A stretch of DNA of 62,500 nucleotides, taken from the NCBI RefSeq assembly GCF_000002875.2, contig NC_009420.2, positions 1,369,951-1,432,450 of the forward strand, given 5' to 3'. The notes under the pieces are model-generated. The model was not told where the DNA came from. It made no database searches and was given only the letters and a program-made list of their open reading frames with translations. Source of the DNA: Leishmania infantum JPCM5. Lineage: Eukaryota > Euglenozoa > Kinetoplastea > Trypanosomatida > Trypanosomatidae. Below, piece after piece: positions 10,902 to 20,421 of the stretch. Every line of letters starts with the position of its first letter. Positions within the stretch are counted from its first letter, which is position 1. A program made the translations under genes and the position numbers.

Positions 10902-12719
10902 TCACTTCATCAGCGCGCTCACCACCACCTCCGGCTCGATCACCTTCAAGTCCTGGTAAGTCTGCCCAACGCCCACGAACACGATGGGCTGACCGAGCTC
11001 GTACACCATGGAGAGCGCTGCGCCGACCTTGTCGTCGATCGTGTCGAACTTGGTCAGCACAATGCCATCGATACCGCGCGACCGAGAACCGACAGGCGCG
11101 AAGTCCACGAGACACTGGTTGAACTTGCGCAGCTGATCGATGCCATTGTTGCCCACTAGGGCCTCACCAACAAAGAGGACGAGATCGGGTTGATTGTCAT
11201 GGATGAGCTTCGCCAAGGCTCGCATGCGAGACTCGTGATCCTGCATCCTGCCAGCCGTGTCGATCATTACCACATCGATGTGCTGCTTGCTTGCCTGCGC
11301 CATGGCTGCCGCAGCGACAGCGGAAGGATCGGTTCCGTAGCCTAGCTGAAAGACGGGGGCCCCCAAGCACCGTCCGTGCACCCCCAGCTGTTCCACCGCG
11401 CCATGTCGGAAGGTGTCGCCGGCGGCCAAGAGGACCGAATTACCGTTCTGTTGCAGCCAATACGTTATCTTCGCGAGGGACGTAGACTTACCCACCCCAT
11501 TCACCCCGCAGAGTACAATGGAGTAGGGTTTCCCGGCGGCCTTGGCAGCAGCTACGTCGCGCAAGAGGTTCACCTCGCACTTCGGCTGCAGAATGCGGCG
11601 CAGCGAGGCCATCATGGCGTCCTCGACGGTCTTGTAGAGCGAGTCAAACGTGCCGAGCCGCTTGCCAGCGAGGGAGGCCTCGACAGACTTGCACACGTGC
11701 TCGGCAACCTCCACGGCAACGTTCTTCGCGATGAGCTTCTCGCGCAAGTCAGGGATGATTTTCTTCAAGTCCTCTGCGTCTACCTCGCGGGTGCCGACAT
11801 AGGAGCGCAGCCACGTCGCCAAGCGACCACGCGACTGCCCCTCCCACTCCCGCTCCTTCACCGGGGCAATGCCACCGTTAGGCAGGCGCTTGATGTACGT
11901 CTCGCGCTGTATGCTAGCCTGCGCCTGCAGCTCCTCCTCGGTGGCCTTTTTCTCGTGTAACTGCTTCTCCACCATCGGGTCGTGAACAGCCCCGGGGTTG
12001 TCCCACCTGGTCGGCTTTTTGCCACGCTTCTTGACCGCGCCGCTGGATGCCGCCGCCTCCGATGCACCACTTGCATTACCCTTGCCAGGACCGCCACCAA
12101 TAGTGAGACGGCGACCATCCTTCGTCACGATAACCTTGCCCGCATTCTGTGCGGCGGGCTGCTGGGGGTTGTCCCCGTAAACGCCAACGCCCGCGCTGTC
12201 CTCCTGCGCGGAGCCGCTGTCGCTTGCCTCTCCCGCTGCACCACTGCTACCGCTGCACGCAGCCTCATCTCTATCCTCGCCTTCTACGCCATGCCGCGAG
12301 GCCGCCTCCTCGCTGGCATTGAACTTCGCGAGCAGTGCGGCGTATTCCGCACTAAACTCCATCAAGTTTTCGGCCGGCACCTGATTGCTGCTCCCTTGAA
12401 TGCTGGAGAAGAAGTCCTGCTGGGCTGTTTGCTTACCGTATTTCTTAGCAAAGGTAGTTGCGATGTCGCGCAGAAAAACGTGCATGTAGTGCGGCTTGAA
12501 GAACTTAGGATAGACCGCCACGACGAAGAACCTGGCGTCGTTCTCCAAGACCCACCGCAGCTGGTAGTTATCCACGCTGTATTGCGCGAGACCTGCACGA
12601 TCCTCTAGCAGTACTTCCTGGATCAGCTTGTTCACCATGGCACGCCGCCCTGTCTCGTGGGTTGTACACTGCCACAGCACCACGCCGCTGTCACTCACAA
12701 TCGACAGTGTGTCAATCAT
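10902..12719 (-). CDS. Signal recognition particle receptor, alpha subunit (SR-alpha)
   Basis: This is the GTPase that docks the ribosome-SRP complex at the endoplasmic reticulum through the beta subunit and releases the nascent chain to the translocon. I place the start at the ATG at 12717-12719, giving 605 residues; the open frame extends further but that part is His/Thr repeat. Residues 1 to about 130 match the longin-like SRX domain that binds SR-beta. Residues about 135-265 are a charged, low-complexity linker. The NG domain follows: helical N region about 290-395, G1 P-loop GVNGVGKST at 405-413, a DTFRHGA segment at 435-441, DTAGR at 487-491, TKFD at 556-559, and the closing GVGQTYQDL at 583-591. 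Everything needed for GTP binding is present. Length is near that of other eukaryotic SR-alpha proteins (about 600-640). FtsY or SRP54 are excluded by the SRX domain and the lack of an M domain. Confidence 0.96.
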   Translation of the reverse strand: MIDTLSIVSDSGVVLWQCTTHETGRRAMVNKLIQEVLLEDRAGLAQYSVDNYQLRWVLENDARFFVVAVYPKFFKPHYMHVFLRDIATTFAKKYGKQTAQQDFFSSIQGSSNQVPAENLMEFSAEYAALLAKFNASEEAASRHGVEGEDRDEAACSGSSGAAGEASDSGSAQEDSAGVGVYGDNPQQPAAQNAGKVIVTKDGRRLTIGGGPGKGNASGASEAAASSGAVKKRGKKPTRWDNPGAVHDPMVEKQLHEKKATEEELQAQASIQRETYIKRLPNGGIAPVKEREWEGQSRGRLATWLRSYVGTREVDAEDLKKIIPDLREKLIAKNVAVEVAEHVCKSVEASLAGKRLGTFDSLYKTVEDAMMASLRRILQPKCEVNLLRDVAAAKAAGKPYSIVLCGVNGVGKSTSLAKITYWLQQNGNSVLLAAGDTFRHGAVEQLGVHGRCLGAPVFQLGYGTDPSAVAAAAMAQASKQHIDVVMIDTAGRMQDHESRMRALAKLIHDNQPDLVLFVGEALVGNNGIDQLRKFNQCLVDFAPVGSRSRGIDGIVLTKFDTIDDKVGAALSMVYELGQPIVFVGVGQTYQDLKVIEPEVVVSALMK

Positions 12720-13509
12720 CCTGCCTATACCGCTGACGCTCTCTTTCTCTTGGCTGTTCTCAAAGCTGCGCGAGCGGCGCCTCAAGTGGAAAATGCTAGC
12801 ACCGTGCGTGTGTACGTGTACAAGGCGGAGAGATTGACCCACAGTAGGGGGTTTGTGTGTGTGTGTGTGCGCGGAAGGGGGTAGGGGCATAGTAAGGCTG
12901 TGGAGATGGGCACCACAGGGGGTACGTGCGCATACAGCACTGGCAAGCACTCACTAATCTCACAGCTTGGCATGCATGAAGCGGCGGTGCCCATTTTCGT
13001 TGCTCTTCGCGCTAGTTTATGGCCCCGTCTCAGTACGCTGTGCTGCCTTCTCCGCAACTCATCAACTCAGCCTTACGTGCTTGCTGTCAATTATGTAGTG
13101 TGCGCTCACTACAGTGTGCATCGCTTCTTTTTCGCTTTTGTTACTGCTGTTGCTGGTCGCTATGGAGTACTGCTTCCCCTTTCGTTCAGCGTGCCAGTCG
13201 ATGGAGGCAACAGCGAAACGGAAGAGGCGGGGACGGGGGCCCATTGTACGGAGAGAAAAAAGCACAAGCGCACAAGCCCAGACACACGCGCCAGATGGAA
13301 AGAGATAAGAGCATGCAACAAGCCCGACAGAGAGCGCACAACCTCGAGTTCATCAGTGGGAGGTAGGAACTGGAGACAAGGAGCAAGTGAGAACAGCGAG
13401 CGAGATGCACGCGAACGTTTCAGAAAGCGCACACACGGGGACAGCTACTGTGACTTGGTCGTCGGCGTTGCAGCACACGCCCATCACGCAAAACGAGGGG
13501 TAAGGGGGT
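12720..13509. other. Intergenic between SR-alpha and the DUF2009 gene
   Basis: No gene seen. A short GT repeat lies near 12855-12870, and the region next to the SR-alpha ATG has several candidate AG acceptors. Confidence 0.65.
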
Positions 13510-13522
13510 TCAATCGAACCCC
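13505..13522 (-). promoter_or_regulatory. Perfect 7-bp hairpin over a stop codon
   Basis: A 7-bp perfect stem (13505-13511 with 13516-13522) with a 4-base loop includes the TGA stop (13510-13512) of the DUF2009 gene. Seen directly; whether it matters for termination or mRNA structure is unknown. Confidence 0.4.
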
Positions 13523-14913
13523 GCAAAGCCTGTCAAGACGAATGCGTCGTAGTACTTCTTCTTGTGCAGTTGATGGCACCAATTCCACGCGGATGTAAGC
13601 CTTCCGTCGATGCAGCTGCCGCCGTCGTCGCCAGAGCCGTCGAAGGCATGCTTGAAGAAGTCGCTCAGGATCATCATCATCAACTCGCCGTAGCTATGAT
13701 ACTTGGAGCGCAGCAGGTTTCGCAGGCCGGGGTAGTTGTCGTACTCGTGCACCACCTGCGGCTGCCCTTCCTCTTCCTCGTCCTCCTCGTGGAAGACGTA
13801 GCGCAGCGCATGCAGCGTCTGCACAACCGGTTTTACCAACCGAGGGATGACGGTGTACTTATCGATGAACACCAGCGGGTTCGGCACGTCGCGATCGCCC
13901 AGGTGAATCACCTTTATACCAACCCATCCGCCCATGCGCTGCTCCGTGTCGCGCACGAGGCGAGACATGACCCCGTAGCTCCTCGGTGCCGAGCACATGC
14001 GGTGAAACCCCTGCCCGGTATTTGCCACGACGTATTGACCCTGCCCCTCCACGAGCATGTCGTCCTCGGCGGCCTCCCACAGATTCAAAATATTCTTTTG
14101 CACGTTTTCCCACAGCAGCAGCGACTCAGTGACGTACTGGCAGTGCGTCGCGTGGCTGTGCGTGAAGCAGGCGCCGCTGCGGCCGTGGCGAATGGAGATG
14201 CTGTAGGCGTTGTCTGAAGGAAGAGGCTCAAAGTCGCGGCTCAGCCAGCGCCGCAAGGTACGAAGCGGCCGCGTGTTGGACTGAATGAACGAATACACAT
14301 CGTCAATGCTGCGCAGGCAGTGCTCGATGATCTCCTTCTTGTGCCCATCGCCTTTGCTGTAGCGTTCGATGAGGCTCTGCATGCCAGCCTGCTTCTCAGT
14401 CCCCGTCCTTTTCAGATAATCAGTGCGCACGGCCTCGTCGTCAGCGAGGGTCTCGCAGTGGATACTAGAGAGGGCCGCCTCCACGGTGCGCACCGGTATG
14501 ACGAGCGTGCTTTGGATTTCAAGTGCGCGCTGAATAGACCGCTTCTGCACATCCTGCAGCATCATCATTAGCTTGCCAAACTCGCCGCGGTGGCTGAAGG
14601 GGTTCAGGCGCTTGTGGCGACGCATAATCTCAAAGAGGTCTTCCAGCAGCGGCACCACCGTGGCCACCTTAACCTCCCCTGCGAGAAAAGAATTCTTCAC
14701 GGAACGTGGAATGGCATCCGAGGCAATCGCAAGTCCGACAACGATGTCGATGAACTCGCGCATAGCCGCCTCCATGCGTCCCTCCTTCCCATAAGGGCGC
14801 ATGAAGTCATCAACATCGTCCGTGTACTCACTCACTTTCAGTGCCGCCACGATGAGCTGCAGCTTCTGCCGCTCCAGGTCCGTCAGCCGGAGAGGGTATT
14901 GAGAGAAGTGCAT
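13510..14913 (-). CDS. DUF2009 / UPF0652 family protein
   Basis: The 467-residue frame starts at an ATG (complement 14911-14913). It resembles the conserved eukaryotic DUF2009 (UPF0652) family of unknown function. The signs are an N-terminal helical region starting with a Leu-rich segment and two consecutive assembly-like helices, a conserved-looking HCQYVTES segment, the NTGQGFHRMCSAPRSYG stretch in the centre, the GDRDVPNPLVFIDKY segment, and the C-terminal ending LTGFAGFD. The length matches the family, roughly 450-500 residues. I see no signal peptide, membrane helix or catalytic motif. An acidic run (EEDEEEE) lies about 90 residues from the end. Its neighbours, SR-alpha and cysteine synthase, share only the polycistronic unit and suggest no common pathway. 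The family call is from memory of conserved segments and is fairly firm; function is open. Confidence 0.8.
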   Translation of the reverse strand: MHFSQYPLRLTDLERQKLQLIVAALKVSEYTDDVDDFMRPYGKEGRMEAAMREFIDIVVGLAIASDAIPRSVKNSFLAGEVKVATVVPLLEDLFEIMRRHKRLNPFSHRGEFGKLMMMLQDVQKRSIQRALEIQSTLVIPVRTVEAALSSIHCETLADDEAVRTDYLKRTGTEKQAGMQSLIERYSKGDGHKKEIIEHCLRSIDDVYSFIQSNTRPLRTLRRWLSRDFEPLPSDNAYSISIRHGRSGACFTHSHATHCQYVTESLLLWENVQKNILNLWEAAEDDMLVEGQGQYVVANTGQGFHRMCSAPRSYGVMSRLVRDTEQRMGGWVGIKVIHLGDRDVPNPLVFIDKYTVIPRLVKPVVQTLHALRYVFHEEDEEEEGQPQVVHEYDNYPGLRNLLRSKYHSYGELMMMILSDFFKHAFDGSGDDGGSCIDGRLTSAWNWCHQLHKKKYYDAFVLTGFAGFD

Positions 14914-15391
14914 GGCTACGTGCTGTTGTTTCGACCCTGTGTGCCTTGTTCAATGGCGTCTACACCGACGCACAGTCGCTCCCGTGGAAAGAGAGTTTTG
15001 CGCTTGAGCTGCTATCTACTCAGCAAAAGAGAAGGCTGCGGTACCACCTTTACCCGCTTCCTCCACCGGACCACCGCACACACGCGCGCCACGGCTGGCA
15101 GTTTCACGAGGGACAGACGGTCGAGTGACGGAGCGCTGTCGTGGCCAGCAAGCCTATCTTCCTCCACCAGCTCCTGCGGGTGCCTCAGTGTATGGGCACG
15201 GCACGCGCAAAGGGAAAAAGAGAAGACAAGAGAAGAGGGGGTAGCACCGCCATATAAAAAAAAAGAAACCGCCCACACGCACACCTGCCGAGAGGGTACC
15301 ACTTGTGTGCTGTTGCCGCGGCGCGCCACGTGTTGCGAAGACCTCTCCAAATGAGAGTGAACAGAAAAACAAAAAGAGGGCGTGAGAGATC

Positions 15392-15419
15392 GTGTGTGTG
15401 TGTGTGTGTGTGTGTGTGT
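15392..15419. repeat. (GT)n microsatellite
   Basis: About 14 uninterrupted GT units, seen directly, in the gap upstream of the DUF2009 gene. On the transcribed strand it is a CA repeat. Confidence 0.95.
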
Positions 15420-16781
15420 AACTGACGGACCGTTCGCTTCTCTACGTTTGGTTGTCTCTGCGGTGACCAAAGCGGCGTGCATGCACGAACCCGAACGAAT
15501 GCAAGCACACGCTCGGATACGCGCGGAGGAGCGGTCTCTCTCTTTTCTTTTTTGTTTCGTCGGTGCACCTGCTCCATTCGAGCATCGACAAGAAGATCAT
15601 AAACAGGGAACAACAAGGCGGAGGGGCGAGTAGGAGACGCGGAGACGGAAAAGATGGTGAAGCGAAGCCGTGCAAGCCATAAAAGGTGCGAAGAGAGAAA
15701 CGTCGCTACGGAAGCACTAGTTGCTGTGGGTGACCTCGTGTGGCTGTGTTCATAGAGTAGTGTAGGTCAAAGACGAAGAGCGGCACCATGAAGATGCACG
15801 CTACGGCATGAAGCTCGCGTGTTGCAAACCCACTGCATCCTCCGTACACCTAGCGGTAATGCAAGAGCAGCAACCGTATTATGGCTGCATCTGTGTGCGC
15901 AGATGCATTCACGTATGTCCTCATGCAGAAGCCGATCGGGGAGTGGCTCAAAACTGCTCGTGTATACGAGAGCAGACCCTTTCGCATTGCGCGTGATTCG
16001 CCATGCGTGTGCCTCCGCTTCCTACTAGGGTTGCCGTTTCTGTGTCACTGCTTTCCGGTTGTGTAAGGTCCACGCTGGGAAGTGATAGCCCCTTCTTCCA
16101 CTGTAGAGATGAGTGGCGATAAAACACTGAAAGCACACGCACACGCACGCAAAAAAAAAAGACGGTACATTCACAGATGAGCATCGAAAGAGATGAGAAG
16201 ACAGATCAGGGTAGCTACAGCCGATGCGTGTTGACAGGAAAGGGGCATGCGGCCCTCGCCTCGCCTCCTCCCTCCTCCTCTCCACACTACCTTCCCCCAT
16301 CTACTTGTTCATCTCTTCGACGCCGACTCGAATCAGCCTACTTATCTGTTTCGCCGACTCTACCGCACTACGCGCGCGCGTCGCGGGAAACGAACCTTTC
16401 ATATGCAGAACCCCATCGAGGAGGGAGTGTGTGTGTCAACATGCGGCAACACTTCCGCGACGGTCCCACACAACCATAGAGAGAGGAGAGTCCGGTGGAA
16501 CCGGCAGGAGGAAGCACTAGGAAACCACTCACAACCGTCTTGTAGAACAAGGCGAAAAAGAGAAGCAAAGAAACCAAACAAGAAAGGAGAAGCGCGCATG
16601 CTGATATATAGACACAAACTCACGCGCGTTGGGAGGAGCGACCCGGGACAAGACGTAGTGCGCTGCATCAGCTGTATGCATACAGAGCTGGATGGAAACA
16701 CATATGAGGAAGGACGAGAGAGAGAGAGAAAGAGACAGCTGATATATTTCGCTTCCTTTCTCGCCCAGTGTACGTGTGTGT

Positions 16782-16800
16782 GGGTGTGTGGGTGGGTGGG
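16782..16800 (+). other. G-quadruplex-type motif
   Basis: Four GGG runs spaced by 5, 1 and 1 bases on the plus strand, which is the non-transcribed-sense side here, so the transcript would be C-rich. Confidence 0.7.
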
Positions 16801-17318
16801 TAGGTGGACGTGATAGTACCACAGATAATAGAGGAAAACTGAATATCACGAAAGCAAGAGGAAGAGAAGAGGGATGGCAAGACCTCCTCATTGCACCACC
16901 ACGAGCACACATAAAATATACCCTTCGCGAAATGGTGGCCGTCACACACGCTAAGCAGTAAGACTGAGGTGGTAGCAGAGGAGCACGACCGAAAAAAAAA
17001 AGGAAGAGGCGGACAAGAGAATGAAGGAGAAAGCGAGGTATCCTCCTCCTGATCACCGGCGATGGTCACCGCTCCCACCACTCTGCTTGCTGCACGTGCG
17101 CTTCAAACAGATACTGGAGCTGCAAAGAAGGCAGCGGCGGTGTGCGGCTTGAAAGGCATCAAGAAATGCGTTGCGCTCCGCTACCGTATTCCCACTGCCA
17201 CCGTATCTTCTGTCTCCATCCCTCCTGCTTATGCAGGCGTGGATCTCCAGCGTTGGCCCTTTCCTTCTCCACATTCGCGTCACACGAAGGCTGCAGTGAC
17301 GGCGCTGCCGATGGTAGC

Positions 17319-18320
17319 TCAGTCCTGCAGCTCCGAGGCATCGACTACGGGCAGGGACGACACCTCATCCCGAACGCTCCTGTACAGCGTGGTGGAGAGG
17401 TAGCGCTCACCGAAGGACGGAATGACCGTCACAATTGTCTTGCCCTCCATCTCCGGACGCTCCGCGATCTTCAGCGCCGCGTAAACGTTGGCGCCACCAG
17501 AGAAGCCGCAGAAGACCCCGTCGCTGCGCGTGAGCTTCAGTGCCGTCTCAATGGCATCATCACCTGCCACGCAAAGCACCTCGTCGATGAGACTGCGGTC
17601 GAGCACGTCTGGCACAAAGCCCGGGCCGATGCCCTGAATTTTGTGCGGGCCTGGTTTTCCACCCGACAGCACAGGTGACTCCGTCGGCTCCACGGCAACG
17701 ATGCGGGCATGACTGCCCATCTTCTTTAGCGCCCGCGCCACACCTGTCAGCGTGCCACCTGTTCCAACGCCGGCTATGAAGCAGTCGACATTGTGGTTCG
17801 TCTGCTCCCAAATCTCAGGCCCCGTGGTTTCCTCGTGTATGAGGGCGTTGTACTTGGTTGCGAACTGATCCGCCAAGACGGCGTTGGGGTTAGCGGCGAC
17901 GATTTTCTTGGCCATGGCCACGGCACCCTTCATGCCAAGAGCGGCAGGGGTGAGGATTACCTCGGCGCCGAAGATACGCAGCAGGCAGCGGCGCTCGAGA
18001 GACATGGATTCGGGCATCGTAATGATGACCTTGTAGCCACGAATCGCACCCAAGTGCGCTAGCGACACGCCCGTGTTTCCACTGGACGACTCGACCACGA
18101 TAGACTTGCCAGGGATCAGCTTGCCCTCCTTCTCCGCTTTATCGTAGATGGCGAAGCCAAGGCGATCCTTCACGGACGCCATCGGGTTTTCGCACTCCAT
18201 CTTGAGCACAACCTTTGCCTTGGTATTGTTCAGCTTGTTTAGGTACAACGCCGGCGTCTGGCCAATCAGCTGATCGATAGACTGCGCCACATTTTTTGAC
18301 TTGTCGAACGGTGCCGCCAT
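17319..18320 (-). CDS. CS: Cysteine synthase (O-acetylserine sulfhydrylase)
   Basis: It makes L-cysteine and acetate from O-acetylserine and sulfide with pyridoxal 5'-phosphate, in the cytosol, and feeds trypanothione synthesis. I place the start at the ATG at 18318-18320, giving 333 residues; the frame extends 62 codons upstream but reads a CA-repeat leader. The lysine that binds the cofactor is K51 (in SVKDR), the substrate loop is SSGNTG at 79-84, the phosphate-binding loop is GTGGT at 186-190, and FSGGA at 273-277 lies near the cofactor ring. The usual TSGNT is SSGNT here, a mild substitution. Length fits cytosolic fold-type II enzymes, and there is no CBS-domain or heme-binding extension, so cystathionine beta-synthase is unlikely. 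Trypanosoma brucei lacks this enzyme, whereas Leishmania and T. cruzi have it. A spliced-leader AG is likely at 18351 or 18357. Confidence 0.97.
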   Translation of the reverse strand: MAAPFDKSKNVAQSIDQLIGQTPALYLNKLNNTKAKVVLKMECENPMASVKDRLGFAIYDKAEKEGKLIPGKSIVVESSSGNTGVSLAHLGAIRGYKVIITMPESMSLERRCLLRIFGAEVILTPAALGMKGAVAMAKKIVAANPNAVLADQFATKYNALIHEETTGPEIWEQTNHNVDCFIAGVGTGGTLTGVARALKKMGSHARIVAVEPTESPVLSGGKPGPHKIQGIGPGFVPDVLDRSLIDEVLCVAGDDAIETALKLTRSDGVFCGFSGGANVYAALKIAERPEMEGKTIVTVIPSFGERYLSTTLYRSVRDEVSSLPVVDASELQD

Positions 18321-18996
18321 TTCCTTTGTTTTCCTCTTCTTCGAGCGACCCTGTGTCTGTGTCCGTGTGCGCGCGTGCGTGTGTGTGTGTGTGTGTGTGT
18401 CGGGGAGAGGGGGTATACAGCTATCACGTGAATAGAGGAGCAGAGAAAGGTGGTTGTATGCGAACGCGTGTGGTTGATTCGAATGTTCCATGCGTGATGG
18501 GATCACTTAAAGGGGGGGGGGAGTGCGGAGAAGAAAGCGCCATGCGCGGAGACGACAAAGGGGAGACACAAAACAGGATAAAGTCAGTCAGGGAACCTCG
18601 AGGACATGAGGAAAGCGGTTCATGGCCACGGTGACGGCAGGGCTTGATGCGCAGGCAAGAGAGAAGCTGGACACACTTCAAGGATGATTGGAAAGAGATT
18701 GTGTGGGCGGCATTGTAGAGGAACAGCCTCGATGCAGCGTGGCATCCGCCTCTCCTACCTCTCACGCGACCCATCCGCCAGTGTAAAGCTGACGGGGGGA
18801 GAGGGAGAAGAGAAATCGGCACTCGGGGTAGCGGAGGCTGCAGGCAGCTCCGTCGTCGAGTCGCGTAAGTTTCGTTTTCATGTTGTTCTTTCGTCTGCGT
18901 AGGTGTGTGGGGCACGCTGCATTGTATCGCAGCCATCTAATCGGCGAAAGCAAGCAACCCAGCACCTATAGTAAAAGGGGAGAGCAAGGGCAGGGC
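18321..18996. other. Intergenic downstream of 18997-20421 gene
   Basis: Carries the 5' leader of cysteine synthase and the 3' part of the next gene upstream. There is a G run near 18512-18520. No gene seen. Confidence 0.65.
18351..18400 (-). promoter_or_regulatory. Likely spliced-leader acceptor with CA repeat, cysteine synthase
   Basis: Reading the minus strand, a C/T-rich tract near 18402-18420 is followed by a CA repeat (18379-18400) and then ACAG twice, at about 18357 and 18351, 30-37 bases before the ATG. The CA repeat lies between the pyrimidine tract and the AG, so its length could influence acceptor choice (inference). Confidence 0.55.
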
Positions 18997-20421
18997 TCAA
19001 AGTGGAACCTCGTCCGTCGCCGCCAGATGCACGCCACGCTGTATCGCGGCAAAACGCTCCTGTGCGAGCTTCATCACTTTCGGGAACTGCTTCAGGTGAA
19101 GCCTAATCTTCCGTGGAGTCGGCCAGTGGCCCCACAAACAGCTGCGCTTGTTGCCACGGAAAATGATCTCCATTAGGTGGCAAGTGGCACAGTAAGGACA
19201 CTCAGAGCTGGCGTGTTTCGCCGGGTCAGCGTAGCGCGCGTGGTACTGCGACATGCAAGCTATATGCCCACTTGCCGTTCTCGTCGGAATCCCGTGGCGG
19301 ATTTGAGTGACGCCAGCGGAGGGGCGTAAGCCGCCGCTGGTGCGCCGTGCGGCCTTGAGAATAGGGCGGGACGGCAGCGCCGCTACCGGTGCTGCTTGCG
19401 TGCGGCGGGCTGGCGACTCTTCTTCGACCGATGCGTGCACGGTGAGGGTCGGAGTGCATGTTACACCTAGCCGCTCGCCGACCTGCACCTCCGCATCATA
19501 GTCAAATCGTTTCTCATCTGCGGGTCTTGACTGCTGCTCGTCCCTCAGCACACTCTCACTGGAAGCCGCCGGTGCTCCAGGCACGTGTAACAGCCCGGCC
19601 GGCTCCGGGTACAGTGGCGCAAGGTCACGGCAGGTCGCAAACTGAAACGGCACAGCGGCACTCACGTGTCTAACTAGTGTGTCGAGCGTTCTCAGCTCAA
19701 GCGTGTCTGCGGAGGAAGAGGAAGCTGCAGACACAGGAAGCTCCTGCACAGCAGCGCGCAACGCCTCCGTTGCCACGCTATCCAAGCAGCCGCACAGCGT
19801 CAGCACGCCGTCCACTGCGACCTGCCGCATCTCGGGTGTGAGGCGCTCCCATCGATGGACAATGATGCGCCACGAAAGCAGGTCCATGAGCACCTGAAGA
19901 GACGGAAAGCAGCCGTAGTAGAAGCGAATTATACCCCGTTCCTCTAGCGTGCGCAGGTTAGGACGGAGGCGAGCCGCCAGCTGTGCCAGCCGTTCGTCTT
20001 CGGGTGTCCAGAGTGTCAGGCGAATGGATGCCTCGGCCAGTGCAAGAAACGCCGGCATGTCCGCCGAAGCCTGCGGCATGGGAAACTCCTCCTGGGCAGC
20101 ATGACGGAGAGCGGCCGGTGAGTTGGCAAACTCCGTCTGGCTCTTGAGAGAAGCGACAAGCTGCTGTGCGAGCCCGTCGGCGAGCGCGCTGCCAGAGTCG
20201 CTGACGCCGTCTTCCGTCTTGGCCCTCTTTGCTGGCGGCCGCTGTTGCCCTGGGGAGGAACAGGCTCGTGGCTGACTGTCCGCATACTTTGCCTTCGCCA
20301 CCTCCAGCCATTGGTAGTAGGAAAAACTGTGCGATGTCTCAGACGGGACGAGCAGGCCGTCACGCCGCTGCTGAAGAGCACTCATTGCACAGAACGTTCC
20401 AAACATCTTCTCGATGCTCAT
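18997..20421 (-). CDS. Unknown protein with possible C-terminal zinc-binding motif
   Basis: The 474-residue frame starts at an ATG (complement 20419-20421); a second ATG five codons in is equally possible. I do not recognise the family. A short basic cluster PPAKRAKT near residue 65 could be a nuclear localisation signal. Residues about 110-260 look helical and globular, with several Trp residues and a segment with the sequence FYYGCFPSLQ. The C-terminus carries C408-x2-C411-x2-C414-H415 with C428 and H432 following in a basic, Trp-rich stretch (RSCLWGHWPTP), which could bind zinc or nucleic acid. There is no signal peptide or membrane helix. Gene status is supported by the long frame, mixed amino-acid composition and position in the array. 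A nuclear role is an inference from the basic cluster and Cys/His motif only. Confidence 0.75.
   Translation of the reverse strand: MSIEKMFGTFCAMSALQQRRDGLLVPSETSHSFSYYQWLEVAKAKYADSQPRACSSPGQQRPPAKRAKTEDGVSDSGSALADGLAQQLVASLKSQTEFANSPAALRHAAQEEFPMPQASADMPAFLALAEASIRLTLWTPEDERLAQLAARLRPNLRTLEERGIIRFYYGCFPSLQVLMDLLSWRIIVHRWERLTPEMRQVAVDGVLTLCGCLDSVATEALRAAVQELPVSAASSSSADTLELRTLDTLVRHVSAAVPFQFATCRDLAPLYPEPAGLLHVPGAPAASSESVLRDEQQSRPADEKRFDYDAEVQVGERLGVTCTPTLTVHASVEEESPARRTQAAPVAALPSRPILKAARRTSGGLRPSAGVTQIRHGIPTRTASGHIACMSQYHARYADPAKHASSECPYCATCHLMEIIFRGNKRSCLWGHWPTPRKIRLHLKQFPKVMKLAQERFAAIQRGVHLAATDEVPL

Larger units (their letters stand above)
14914..17318. other. Intergenic, 2.4 kb, microsatellites and a G4 motif
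   Basis: No convincing gene on either strand. The plus strand is purine-rich and repeat-laden, matching untranslated parts of minus-strand transcripts. It contains a GT repeat and a quadruplex-type G motif listed separately. Confidence 0.65.

Noticed and set aside
13505..13522. tRNA T-arm resemblance of the stop-codon hairpin
   Set aside because: Stem of 7 with a 4-base loop, not the 5-bp stem and 7-base loop of a T arm, and it overlaps coding sequence.
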